64,000 bases of DNA, taken from contig NZ_AP019777.1 of the NCBI RefSeq assembly GCF_019669905.1, positions 3,968,001 through 4,032,000 on the forward strand, written 5' to 3'. This stretch comes from Methylomonas koyamae (GTDB taxonomy: Bacteria; Pseudomonadota; Gammaproteobacteria; Methylococcales; Methylomonadaceae). Under the pieces are notes generated by a model. That model had not been told where the DNA came from, ran no database searches, and saw only the letters and a program-made list of their open reading frames with translations. This document shows, piece after piece, positions 8,124 through 16,448 of the stretch. The position numbers and the translations under genes were made by a program. The stretch's first letter is position 1; each line of letters opens with the position of its first letter.

Positions 8124-9208
8124 GGCAGCTCCCGCCGATCGCCAAGCAAATCGTCGATGGCATAGTTTTGCGAGCTGGCAGTACCCAAAAAACGCCAATA
8201 TTCCATCGGACTCAGTCCGGTGCCGGGACGTTTACACGCCAAATTTTCGACGCTAAACAATTCGCCCGCTGCGATAGGTGCAGCCGCAACCAGGCTCTTG
8301 CGGGCCACCTCGCGCGTTTGCAACTCGACCGGCTGCGGTATTTTTAGCGGCGAACCGAGCGCCCGTTCGATACTCCTGACCGCCGCGACCATTTGCTTTA
8401 GCTCATCCGGCTCCAGCGACACTTGATGGTCGGGACCTTTCGCACTCCGGTCCAACGTAAAATGTTTCTCGATCAATACCGCGCCGCGCGCCGCCGCGGC
8501 AATCGGCACCGCCAAGCCCTCGGTGTGGTCGGAATATCCAGCCGGCAAGCCAAAAGCTTGGGCCAACGTGTCCACGGCCTTTAAATTTACATGTTCCGGC
8601 GGCGTCGGATATTCGCTGGTGCAATGCAGCAGCGTCACTTTTTGCCGTAACATGGCCTGCCCTGGCGCCGATGCGTAAGCTTCGCGAAACCGCGCCAAGC
8701 CCGGCCGCTCCCAGCCCAGATAACCGAAGGCCAGCACGCCCAACGCGGTTTCCACTTCGCCCAACGTCGCCATGCCTGTGGAAAGAATGATGTCTTTACC
8801 AGTCTCGGCATGCGCCAATAAGAACGGGCCGTTGGTGATTTCGCCGGACGGAACTTTCAGTTTGGCGACCCCGACTTCGTCGGCCAAAAACCGCAAACTG
8901 TCGAAATCGAAGGCAGTAGACAAAAACTCGATATGGCGGCCGCGGCAATAATCGCGCAATTGGGCGTGAAATTCGTACTTCAACTCCAGCTTACGCAGCA
9001 TGTCGAGCTGGCTTTCCCCGGCATCGGTGGTTTGCTTTTGATACTCGGCTTTGGCTGCCGCTTGCGTGACCAGTTTTTCGGCCTTGAATGTCTGGAACTT
9101 AACCGCATCGGCACCTGCCGCCGCCGCCGCGTCCACCAGGCGCATCGCAGTTTCCAGACTTCCGTTATGATTGACGCCCGCCTCGGCGATGATAAAAACC
9201 CGGCTCAT
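8120..9208 (-). CDS. legI: N,N'-diacetyllegionaminate synthase (NeuB family)
   Basis: A 362-residue NeuB-family enzyme that condenses phosphoenolpyruvate with a 6-carbon diacetamido sugar to form a nonulosonic acid. The N-terminal barrel begins VFIIAEAGVNHNGSLETAM, with GADAVKFQTF, VPSGEITNGPFL and the metal/PEP region HCTSEYPTP. A C-terminal SAF (antifreeze-like) domain starts around residue 290 and contains ARKSLVAAAPIAAGE. I chose the ATG at 9208, where homology begins; in-frame starts occur up to 9241. Legionaminate rather than sialate or pseudaminate is inferred from the companion genes legB, legC and ptmE. Confidence 0.87.
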   Translation of the reverse strand: MSRVFIIAEAGVNHNGSLETAMRLVDAAAAAGADAVKFQTFKAEKLVTQAAAKAEYQKQTTDAGESQLDMLRKLELKYEFHAQLRDYCRGRHIEFLSTAFDFDSLRFLADEVGVAKLKVPSGEITNGPFLLAHAETGKDIILSTGMATLGEVETALGVLAFGYLGWERPGLARFREAYASAPGQAMLRQKVTLLHCTSEYPTPPEHVNLKAVDTLAQAFGLPAGYSDHTEGLAVPIAAAARGAVLIEKHFTLDRSAKGPDHQVSLEPDELKQMVAAVRSIERALGSPLKIPQPVELQTREVARKSLVAAAPIAAGELFSVENLACKRPGTGLSPMEYWRFLGTASSQNYAIDDLLGDRRELP

Positions 9209-9447
9209 GCCTTTCTTGACTCCCCGGCCGCATCCGGCCATGACTGGCTAAAGCGTAAAGGTTAGCCCAATCGGCAACGGCCTGCTGCCTCGAACGCGGA
9301 AATGGCGGCGAAGAAAGGCTTTAAACGATTGCTTGAACAGGATACAGGGGCGGCCGGACCAAGCTAAGCGGTATGGTCGAGCCGATGGGGGTTTCGGAGC
9401 GGAATTCGGTGCGGATAACCGGTTCCTGCTCCGAGACGGGATTGTGT

Positions 9448-10209
9448 CTAAGCCCGGCGTTTACGCTGATAGGCCAGGAAGCCGGCGATGCCGCTGGCGA
9501 AAAACCAGACCGCGCCCGGCAGCGGCACCGGCGGCGCGCATTGGTTGTCTTCGCTGCTAACGCAGACGTTCAGCGCGCCGGTATTGTCGCCGAAGATATC
9601 GTCGTTGAAACCGAACTGTATGTGGGTGGCCCCGTCCGGAATGCCGAAACTGGAACCGACCAAAAAGCCCTGTCCTTCGCCGGTATAAACCACGGTACCC
9701 AACGTCAACAATTCGATGATACCGCCGTTGTCATCGGTCAATGCGCCGAGCAAGGCCTGCAAAAACAAGCCGTAAGGCGCCGGATCGCTTGGATTCTGGG
9801 TTTTGCCCCATTCGCTTTCGTAGTAGTAACTGGGAAATACCTGTCCGCTCGCGCCCAACTCGTCGTCTTTAAAAACGCTGCCGACGTAACCGTTGTTATT
9901 GACGTCGGGTATAGCTCCGAATGCACTGGTCAAACCGCCGAGAAAGAAAATGTGCAGCACATCGCCCGCACCGACGCCGATATCGGACAATTTCAGCCGG
10001 GCCGGCGCGGTGTAATCCGGAATCGCATCGCTGCCGTCCGCACCGACGCCGTAACGGTAAGCGTCGTTCAAACCGCCAACTTCCCACGCCCACGGGCCCG
10101 CCGTCCCAGCCACGTTCAGTACTTGGTAAGACGCATGCGCCTGGGCGGAAGAAAACGCCAACAACCCGGCCAAACACACTCGACGTAAACAGCCAAAATG
10201 ATCTTTCAT
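9448..10209 (-). CDS. Secreted protein with PEP-CTERM-type sorting tail
   Basis: A 253-residue exported protein of unknown function. It has a signal peptide (charged start, then CLAGLLAFSSAQAHA). At the C terminus is a PEP-CTERM variant, PPVPLPGAVWFFASGIAGF, followed by a basic cluster (YQRKRRA), as common in methanotrophs. Such tails are processed by an exosortase and go with extracellular polysaccharide. The body is rich in Gly, Asp and Asn with no motif I recognise. CTCCT at 10216-10220 gives an AGGAG ribosome site before the ATG. It lies alone between legI and fba. Confidence 0.75.
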   Translation of the reverse strand: MKDHFGCLRRVCLAGLLAFSSAQAHASYQVLNVAGTAGPWAWEVGGLNDAYRYGVGADGSDAIPDYTAPARLKLSDIGVGAGDVLHIFFLGGLTSAFGAIPDVNNNGYVGSVFKDDELGASGQVFPSYYYESEWGKTQNPSDPAPYGLFLQALLGALTDDNGGIIELLTLGTVVYTGEGQGFLVGSSFGIPDGATHIQFGFNDDIFGDNTGALNVCVSSEDNQCAPPVPLPGAVWFFASGIAGFLAYQRKRRA

Positions 10210-10586
10210 AATCGAACTCCTAAAATATTTTGAATCGCGCGGCCCTTGGTTTTAAAGACCAACCCTTTTTTCAAGCAGAAAGCGCACCAAACCGGATATT
10301 GCTTTTTATTCAAAAAGTTATTCCTACTCGGTCGGCGGCGCCGCCAAGACTTGTAAAATTTTTCGACACCACCATTGGACGTTGGCTTGCCGCTATCTGC
10401 CTCGACCAGCCAAGCTTGCCATCGTTATCAAACGGCAACTGAAACCGTCTCTGTCTGTACCCGGCCGGGTATCGGTGTTAAACGTGTAAAATTGCGCCAG
10501 GGCAATCCGCCGCTCGAGCCGGACCGCACGCCAGCAGCCGGCCCAACGAATAAACCCGCCATTCAGACCACTCCAGCAAATCGAAT
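10210..10586. other. Divergent intergenic region (PEP-CTERM gene / fba)
   Basis: About 380 bases between two diverging genes, so both promoters should lie here. The first 150 bases next to the PEP-CTERM gene are AT-rich. I found no convincing -35/-10 pair, operator or RNA gene. Confidence 0.5.
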
Positions 10587-11594
10587 ATGGCCATCATTTC
10601 ACTGAAACAACTACTCGACTACGCCGCCGAACACAGCTTTGCCGTCCCGGCCTTCAACATCAGCAACATGGAACAGGTACAGGCCATCATGCAGGCGGCC
10701 GACGCTTGCGACAGCCCGGTGATCATGCAGGGTTCGGCCGGCGCCAACCGCTATGCCGGGGAAATCTTCCTGCGCCATTTGATCCAGGCCGCCGTCGAGC
10801 AATATCCGCATATTCCGGTCGTGATGCACCGCGACCACGGGCCCAGTCCGGCGATTTGCGCCCAAGCGATCCAAAACGGCTTCAGTTCGGTGATGATGGA
10901 CGGCTCGCTTTTGGAGGACATGAAAACCCCGGCCTCGTTCGAATACAACGTCGCAGTCACTCGCAAAGTGGTCGACATGGCCCATGCCTGCGGCGTGTCG
11001 GTGGAAGGCGAAATCGGTTGTCTGGGTTCGCTGGAAGCCAAACCCGGCGCCGACCACAGCCGACTATTGACCGATCCCGACGAAGCCGCACAATTCGTCG
11101 GACTTACCGGCGTCGACGCGCTGGCCGTCGCGATCGGCACCAGCCACGGCGCCTACAAATTCAGCAAACCGCCGACCGGCGAAGTATTGGTGATCAAGCG
11201 CTTGAAAGAATTGCAGCAACGCCTGCCGCACATGCATTTCGTCATGCACGGCTCCAGCTCGGTGCCGCAGGAATGGCTGGAAGTCATCAACGCCCATGGC
11301 GGCGAGATTCCGCAAACTTACGGCGTGCCGGTCGCGGAAATCGTCGAAGGTATCAAATACGGCGTACGCAAGGTTAACATCGACACCGACCTGCGCATGG
11401 CTTCGACCGGGGCCATGCGCCGCTTTCTGGCGCAACCGGAGCACGTAGCGGAACTGGATGCCCGCAAAACTTATGCCGCGGCGCGCGACGCAATGCAGGC
11501 TTTGTGCCGCGAACGTTACGAAGCCTTCGGCTGTGCCGGCCACGCCGGCAAGATCAAACCGCTGCCGCTCAGCGCAATGGCGCAGCGTTACTGA
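10587..11594 (+). CDS. fba: Class II fructose-bisphosphate aldolase (Calvin-type subfamily)
   Basis: A 335-residue Zn-dependent aldolase that interconverts fructose 1,6-bisphosphate and the two triose phosphates; in methanotrophs it serves the RuMP and related cycles. Catalytic Asp83 and Zn ligand His84 are in MHRDHG, further ligands are in [18 protein letters not shown] and MHGSSSVP, and the phosphate-binding end is KVNIDTDLR. Relatives usually read HQDHGTSP; here it is HRDHGPSP, changing Gln82 to Arg and Thr86 to Pro next to the active site. The gene stands alone between two minus-strand genes. Its stop overlaps the end of the opposing cytochrome gene by 7 bases. Confidence 0.93.
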   Translation: MAIISLKQLLDYAAEHSFAVPAFNISNMEQVQAIMQAADACDSPVIMQGSAGANRYAGEIFLRHLIQAAVEQYPHIPVVMHRDHGPSPAICAQAIQNGFSSVMMDGSLLEDMKTPASFEYNVAVTRKVVDMAHACGVSVEGEIGCLGSLEAKPGADHSRLLTDPDEAAQFVGLTGVDALAVAIGTSHGAYKFSKPPTGEVLVIKRLKELQQRLPHMHFVMHGSSSVPQEWLEVINAHGGEIPQTYGVPVAEIVEGIKYGVRKVNIDTDLRMASTGAMRRFLAQPEHVAELDARKTYAAARDAMQALCRERYEAFGCAGHAGKIKPLPLSAMAQRY

Positions 11595-12313
11595 GCCGAA
11601 GCCGGCCGGTTCGATGCAACGAAGGCAAAATTCAGATAATCGAACAGTTCCCGGGCATGCAGATCGCTAATCCGATCGCTGCCGAATTGCGGCATCACGC
11701 CCGGCGAGCCGTCGGGCATGCGCGGATTGCGGATAAAGGCCAAAAACTCGGCGAAATCGTGCAATTGCGGCGCATTGCGCAGCGGCATATTCGGTTCGAT
11801 GATGTTTTCGCCGCGGCGGTGGCAGCCGGAGCAATGGCTGTCGAATACCTGGCGGCCGATTTTGAATTGCACCGGCGCTTCCGGTGTAAAGCCGTGATAG
11901 ACCAACTGGCCGCCGAAAAAGCCCAGGCCGGCCACCGTAACTACGCTAGCGAAATACAATACCGGCAACGCTTTCGACTCAAGGCACCGGCGGCCAATCA
12001 CCGCGGCGCTGGCGATCAGCAGCAAATACAGCGCGGCTAACACAGCCTTGATTTGAATCTCGAAAAACCAGGCCCCGCCGTAAAAACGCTGCCAATCGAA
12101 AATGCCAACCGGAATCGCCAACAGGGTAAACGCCAGCGCAAACACCGCCACATGGTAGGCCGTAGCGCGAAAGGCCGCCTGCTTGGTCAGCGCCGCCAAT
12201 ATCGAAAACCCCAGCGCACCGATCGACATACCGGCCGGTACGTGTACCAGCACCGGATGCAGCGGATGGCTGTAGCCAAGCGCCGCCAGGAAATCGTAAA
12301 ACCAGTGGCTCAT
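11588..12313 (-). CDS. DUF2231 membrane protein with C-terminal cytochrome c domain
   Basis: A 241-residue protein with four predicted membrane helices (about residues 20-42, 52-75, 88-106 and 115-138) in a DUF2231-like region. A periplasmic c-type haem domain follows, with CSGCH at 161-165 and a possible axial Met in GVMPQFG. It would pass electrons in the envelope, but partners are unknown. Its ATG overlaps the legG stop (ATGA), so it is translationally coupled to a sugar-biosynthesis operon, which is unexpected. Confidence 0.8.
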   Translation of the reverse strand: MSHWFYDFLAALGYSHPLHPVLVHVPAGMSIGALGFSILAALTKQAAFRATAYHVAVFALAFTLLAIPVGIFDWQRFYGGAWFFEIQIKAVLAALYLLLIASAAVIGRRCLESKALPVLYFASVVTVAGLGFFGGQLVYHGFTPEAPVQFKIGRQVFDSHCSGCHRRGENIIEPNMPLRNAPQLHDFAEFLAFIRNPRMPDGSPGVMPQFGSDRISDLHARELFDYLNFAFVASNRPASAQ

Positions 12314-13485
12314 GCGGGCCGTTCCAAATCGTAAAACCGCTTTTTCAATAATCCGTTCAAATCGGTGCTTTGCAACACCTGCTTGATCGCGGCCGATGCG
12401 CCGCCGCTACCGTAAGGATGCTGCAAATTCGCCAATACCGGCGCCAATTCGCCGGACCAGACTTGTTCCAGCGCGGTTTTGATCGCATCGGCTCGCGGCG
12501 GGCAATGCAGTACGCTGGCGGCGCACAAACGGCCGCGCTGGCGGTCGCCGATATTGACGGTAGGAATCTTGAAGGCCGGCGCTTCCAACAAACCGCTGGA
12601 CGAATTGCCTACCACCGCATCGACGAGGCGCATCGCCGATAAATAGCGTAGCGATCCAAGCGATACGAAAGCCGCGACCCGCTGCGGCCAACGCTGGCGG
12701 TAACTTTCAATCGACTCGGCAATGACTCGGCCGTCGGCATCGGCATTGCTATAGGTAAAAATGACATTGACCTCGGGATATTCGTCGAGGGCTAGCAACA
12801 ACTGATCGAACTGCTCGTTAGCGCTGGCATGCTCCAAGGTCGCCGGATGAAAGGTTACCAACAGATTGCGCTCGGCCAACTTGAAACCGATGGCGGCTTC
12901 CAATTCGGTACGCGACAACAGCGGCAAGCGGACAATTTGGTCCAGGCCCGGCGCGCCGACGTTGAATACCCGCTCCGGCTGTTCGCCGAGTTGAATCACC
13001 CGTTGCCGGTAGACTTCGGCGGCGGTGAAATGCAGATGCGACAATTTGGTTAACGCATGCCTGATCGCGTCGTCGACCGCGCCTTCGCTGAGCTCGCCGC
13101 CATGGATATGGGCCAGCGGAATCCGTAAATTCATCGCCGCCTGCGCCGCCGCGAAAATTTCGAAACGGTCGCCTAGCACAACAACGATATCCGGCTGCAA
13201 CTCGGCCAAGGCATCGGCGAAGCCGATCAAGCCCAGACCCATCGCCTTGCTGATGCCGACCGGGGTATCCGACGACAGCAGCATTTCCACCTTGCGGTTT
13301 ATCGTAAAACCGTCGGCTTCGATTTGGCGCCAAGTCAAACCGAACTCCGGCGACAAGTGCATGCCAGTGGCGATCAATTGCAACGCCAGCTCAGGATCGC
13401 CGGCAATCTCTTTCATCAGCCAATACAGCAAGCCGTACTCGGCCCGCGAGCCGGTAACGACGCAGATTTTGCGTGGCTCGGCCAT
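12310..13485 (-). CDS. legG: UDP/GDP-N-acetyl sugar 2-epimerase (hydrolysing), LegG/NeuC family
   Basis: A 391-residue GT-B-fold epimerase that removes the nucleotide while inverting C2, giving the free diacetamido mannose-type sugar used by LegI. It begins KICVVTGSRAEYGLLYWLM and has HIHGGELSEGAVDDAIRHA, NVGAPGLDQI and VGNSSSGLLEAPAF, all family hallmarks. The ATG at 13485 overlaps the legC stop by one base (TGATG). A TTG one codon upstream is less likely. LegG rather than NeuC is inferred from legB and legC upstream. Confidence 0.88.
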   Translation of the reverse strand: MAEPRKICVVTGSRAEYGLLYWLMKEIAGDPELALQLIATGMHLSPEFGLTWRQIEADGFTINRKVEMLLSSDTPVGISKAMGLGLIGFADALAELQPDIVVVLGDRFEIFAAAQAAMNLRIPLAHIHGGELSEGAVDDAIRHALTKLSHLHFTAAEVYRQRVIQLGEQPERVFNVGAPGLDQIVRLPLLSRTELEAAIGFKLAERNLLVTFHPATLEHASANEQFDQLLLALDEYPEVNVIFTYSNADADGRVIAESIESYRQRWPQRVAAFVSLGSLRYLSAMRLVDAVVGNSSSGLLEAPAFKIPTVNIGDRQRGRLCAASVLHCPPRADAIKTALEQVWSGELAPVLANLQHPYGSGGASAAIKQVLQSTDLNGLLKKRFYDLERPA

Positions 13486-14759
13486 CAAAACACCACACTG
13501 CTGGGCACGTTAACCACACGGTCGGCCAGGCGGCGCGAATGTTCCAGGCCGTCGCATTGGCAGTGCCGGTACATCGGTAAGTTCGGCATCAATTCCCACA
13601 GCGGCCGGGCCATCACGCCTTGGGCGTTGCTGTATTCCAGAAAGGCGTCGCGCTCGGCAAGATCGTCGAGCATCAGCGCGTTCAACCAGTAATTGGCACA
13701 TGCAGCTTCCGGCTCTTGCAGAACGCTGACGCCGTTCGCCGCGCCCCAAGCCAAATAGCGGGCAGCGAGTTTGCGTTTGGCTGCGACGAACGCCGGCAAT
13801 TGCTCCAGTTGCGCCAAACCCAGCGCCGCATTTAAGTTCGGCATCCGATAGTTGAAGCCGATTTGGTCGTGTTCGAATTTCCAGGCATGCGCCAATTTGG
13901 CAGTCGTGGTCAAATGCTTAGCCTGCCGGGCCAGGTCGTCGTCGTCGGTCAAAATCATGCCGCCGCCACCGGTGGTGATGATTTTGTTGCCGTTGAAACT
14001 GAGCACGCCGAGCTTGCCGAAGGTGCCGCAGTGCTTAGGCTTGGTTAGTTCATTAGGCTGGAATAAATGCGGCTCGGAGTTAGCCGAGCCGCTTGTTTCC
14101 GGCGAGAGGTTGGACTTGCCGGAAACGCCCGCCTCCGCTGCCGCTGCAGCGGGCTGATTCCGGCCTACATCATGAAAAATCCCGCTACCCAACGCCTCCG
14201 CCGCATCTTCGACCATCGGCAGATCGTGAGCCTCGCAAACCTCGAGCAAACCGGCCATATCGCAGGGATGGCCGAAGGTGTGCATCGGCAGGCAGGCGGC
14301 GATGCGTTTGCCGCTGGTTTTGTTGTAAACGCCGTCGGCGCGGCGTTCGCCGTGTTGCTCGAGAAACGCCGCCAACGCCGCGGTCGATAAACCCAAAGTC
14401 GCGCAATCGACATCGACGAACACCGGCTCGGCGCCGCAGTAATGGATCGCGTTGCAGGTGGCGACAAAAGTCACTGCCTGGGTAATGACCTCGTCGCCGG
14501 GGCGGACGCCGGCCAGCAACAAAGCGATATGCAACGCCGCGGTACCATTGACGGTAGCGACGGCATGTTTGGCGCCGCAATACTCGGCAATCTTGTTTTC
14601 GAAATCCGTCACGTACGGCCCGACGCTGGACACGAACGTGCTATCGATCACGTCGTTCAGATAGCGTTTTTCGTTACCGCTAAAGCGCGGTTCGTGCAAT
14701 GGAATGAAGGCGTCGGTTTGGTAAATCTCGCGGACGAAACCGACGAAGCGCTCAAACAT
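13485..14759 (-). CDS. legC: LegC-type PLP aminotransferase with a 45-residue internal insertion
   Basis: A 424-residue DegT/DnrJ/EryC1-family aminotransferase that puts an amino group on the 4-keto sugar made by LegB. The N terminus ends its first block with FIPLHEPRFSGNEKRYL. PLP-binding features include NGTAALHIAL, VEDAAEALGS and the lysine of LSFNGNKIITTGGGG (Lys259). Between GSGIFHD and KHCGTFG relatives have only a few residues; here about 45 extra residues appear, encoded by a palindromic DNA element at 14034-14168. The frame is kept, so the protein may still work. It overlaps legB by 8 bases. Confidence 0.88.
   Translation of the reverse strand: MFERFVGFVREIYQTDAFIPLHEPRFSGNEKRYLNDVIDSTFVSSVGPYVTDFENKIAEYCGAKHAVATVNGTAALHIALLLAGVRPGDEVITQAVTFVATCNAIHYCGAEPVFVDVDCATLGLSTAALAAFLEQHGERRADGVYNKTSGKRIAACLPMHTFGHPCDMAGLLEVCEAHDLPMVEDAAEALGSGIFHDVGRNQPAAAAAEAGVSGKSNLSPETSGSANSEPHLFQPNELTKPKHCGTFGKLGVLSFNGNKIITTGGGGMILTDDDDLARQAKHLTTTAKLAHAWKFEHDQIGFNYRMPNLNAALGLAQLEQLPAFVAAKRKLAARYLAWGAANGVSVLQEPEAACANYWLNALMLDDLAERDAFLEYSNAQGVMARPLWELMPNLPMYRHCQCDGLEHSRRLADRVVNVPSSVVF
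14034..14168. repeat. In-frame palindromic element inside legC
   Basis: About 135 bases forming three adjacent hairpins: GCGGCTCGG/CCGAGCCGC (14069-14077 with 14084-14092), GTTTCCGGC/GCCGGAAAC (14095-14103 with 14118-14126), and 14118-14132 with 14149-14164 (one mismatch and one bulge). It is open in the legC frame and encodes an Ala/Ser/Pro-rich segment absent from the family. It looks like a REP- or Rickettsia-palindromic-element-like sequence that landed in a surface loop. Exact borders are estimates. Confidence 0.7.
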
Positions 14760-15732
14760 TGTAAATATCCGTTTTGTACTTTTTCAGATTGCCCGCTTCG
14801 CTAAACCAGGCCACGGTGCGGCGCAGGCCTTCTTCCAACGGCACCTGCGGGGTAAAGCCGGTCAAGGCCTTGAGTTTGGCGTTATCGCACCACAGCCGGT
14901 TGACTTCCGATTTTTCCGGCCGCAAGCGTTGCTGATCAAGCAGAAATTCGACGTCACTATTCATAATGGCCTTGATCAGATTCAGCGTGTCGCCGACCGA
15001 AATTTCGAAATTGGAACCGATATTGACCGTTTCGCCGACGGTGTTGTCGGACTCGGCCAGCGCGATGAAACCGCGGCAGGTGTCTTCGACGTAATTGAAA
15101 TCGCGGGTCGGCGACACGTCGCCCAATTGAATTTGCTTTTTACCGGCGGCGATCTGGCTGATGATGGTCGGAATCACTGCCCGCGCCGATTGGCGAGGGC
15201 CATAGGTATTGAACGGCCGGGCAATGGTCAGCGGCAGATCGAAGGCATTGAAAAAACTCATCGCCATCGCATCGGCGGCAATCTTCGAGGCGCTGTACGG
15301 CGACTGCGGTTGCAGCGGATGTTTCTCGTCGATCGGCACGTATTGGGCGGTGCCGTACACTTCGCTGGTCGAGGTATGGATCACCCGGCCGACGCCGGCA
15401 TCGCGCGCCGCCTGGCAAATATTCAAGGTGCCGCGGATATTGGTATCGACATAACTGTCCGGCGCCGCGTAGGAATAGGGAATCGCGATCAACGCCGCCA
15501 AGTGGAATACGGTATCGATGCCCTGGCAAAGGCTGCGGCACAACGCCGGGTCGCGCACGTCGCCGCACACCACGTCGATGTCGTTCTTGCAGGCGACGTC
15601 ATCCAACCAGCCCCAGGAATTGAACGAATTGTAATGGGCCAAGGCGCGCACTTCGCAGCCGCGCGCCGCCAGCATTTCGGTCAAATGGGAGCCGATGAAA
15701 CCGTCGGCGCCGGTCACTAAAACTTTATTCAT
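14752..15732 (-). CDS. legB: NAD-dependent 4,6-dehydratase LegB
   Basis: A 326-residue SDR-family nucleotide-sugar dehydratase, the first committed step toward the 6-deoxy backbone of legionaminic acid. It has the Rossmann motif VTGADGFIGSHL, the catalytic Ser-Tyr-Lys pattern (HTSTSEVYG, SPYSASKIAAD) and the substrate loop ARPFNTYGPRQSARAVI. The close match of this loop and of NSFNSWGWLD with LegB/GlmE-type dehydratases separates it from PseB-type enzymes. The start overlaps the legF stop by 4 bases. Confidence 0.88.
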   Translation of the reverse strand: MNKVLVTGADGFIGSHLTEMLAARGCEVRALAHYNSFNSWGWLDDVACKNDIDVVCGDVRDPALCRSLCQGIDTVFHLAALIAIPYSYAAPDSYVDTNIRGTLNICQAARDAGVGRVIHTSTSEVYGTAQYVPIDEKHPLQPQSPYSASKIAADAMAMSFFNAFDLPLTIARPFNTYGPRQSARAVIPTIISQIAAGKKQIQLGDVSPTRDFNYVEDTCRGFIALAESDNTVGETVNIGSNFEISVGDTLNLIKAIMNSDVEFLLDQQRLRPEKSEVNRLWCDNAKLKALTGFTPQVPLEEGLRRTVAWFSEAGNLKKYKTDIYNV

Positions 15733-16436
15733 ACCAACCCTTGCTTAATAAAGGCCTCGGCGATAGCCCAGTCGTCTTCGGTGTCTATATCCAGGCTTTG
15801 AATGGTGTTCATCACCAACGGCACGGTCTGCGGCGGGTAAAACGACTTATGCGTCAACAAAAAATCGGTCCGGCACAAATACATCGCGCCGTTCGGCGTC
15901 AGTAACGGCCGGCTTTGTTGCCGGCTGGCTTGGGTCGGTTGCCGGTTGTCCAGCGCCTGCATAAAGCCGTCGCATAATTGGAACAAGGTGGTCAGGTTGC
16001 GCTGAATTTCCTTGCAGCCGATTACCGCCGCGACGTTACCGCCGTTAGCCAATGCCATAGCCTGGCGAAGTATAGCCGGGCTGCGGAACGGCGAGGTCGG
16101 TTGCAACAACATGACCCAGGCCGGCAGATAGGCGTAATGCTGGCGAAACCAGTCCAAGGCATGTTCCACCACCTGCAGCGACGATGCGGCATCCGTGGCA
16201 TGACAGGCCGGACGCAAAAACGGCACCACCAGTCCGCTGCCGCGGCCGATTTCGGCATACTGTTCCGAGTCGGTGGACAACACGGCCAAGGCCTTGGGCA
16301 ACCCGGCCTCGCCGATGGTTTGTGCGGTCCAGCTCAATAGCGGTTTGCCGGCCAACGGCCGGATGTTTTTGTCCGGCAAGCCTTTGGAGCCACTGCGGGC
16401 CGGCACTACCATCAATAAATCCAATGCCTCCGCCAT
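15729..16436 (-). CDS. legF: CMP-N,N'-diacetyllegionaminate synthase (NeuA/LegF family)
   Basis: A 235-residue cytidylyltransferase that activates a nonulosonic acid with CTP. Diagnostic motifs are VVPARSGSKGLPDKNI at the N terminus, STDSEQYAEIG, LQPTSPFRS and the metal-binding end SLDIDTEDDWAIAE. The product is the donor used by a glycosyltransferase that is not evident in the window. The gene begins 12 bases after the Hsp70-family gene and overlaps legB, so it appears to be read from the same long minus-strand unit as the type I secretion genes. Confidence 0.88.
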   Translation of the reverse strand: MAEALDLLMVVPARSGSKGLPDKNIRPLAGKPLLSWTAQTIGEAGLPKALAVLSTDSEQYAEIGRGSGLVVPFLRPACHATDAASSLQVVEHALDWFRQHYAYLPAWVMLLQPTSPFRSPAILRQAMALANGGNVAAVIGCKEIQRNLTTLFQLCDGFMQALDNRQPTQASRQQSRPLLTPNGAMYLCRTDFLLTHKSFYPPQTVPLVMNTIQSLDIDTEDDWAIAEAFIKQGLV

Positions 16437-16448
16437 GCCGAGCTCCCC

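Noticed and set aside
9373..10188. Plus-strand 271-residue frame opposite the PEP-CTERM gene
   Set aside because: No ribosome site or family match. The minus frame has a signal peptide and sorting tail.
14034..14168. Intein or frameshift in legC
   Set aside because: The segment is too short for an intein, lacks splice residues and keeps the frame; its palindromes explain it better as a small repeat insertion.
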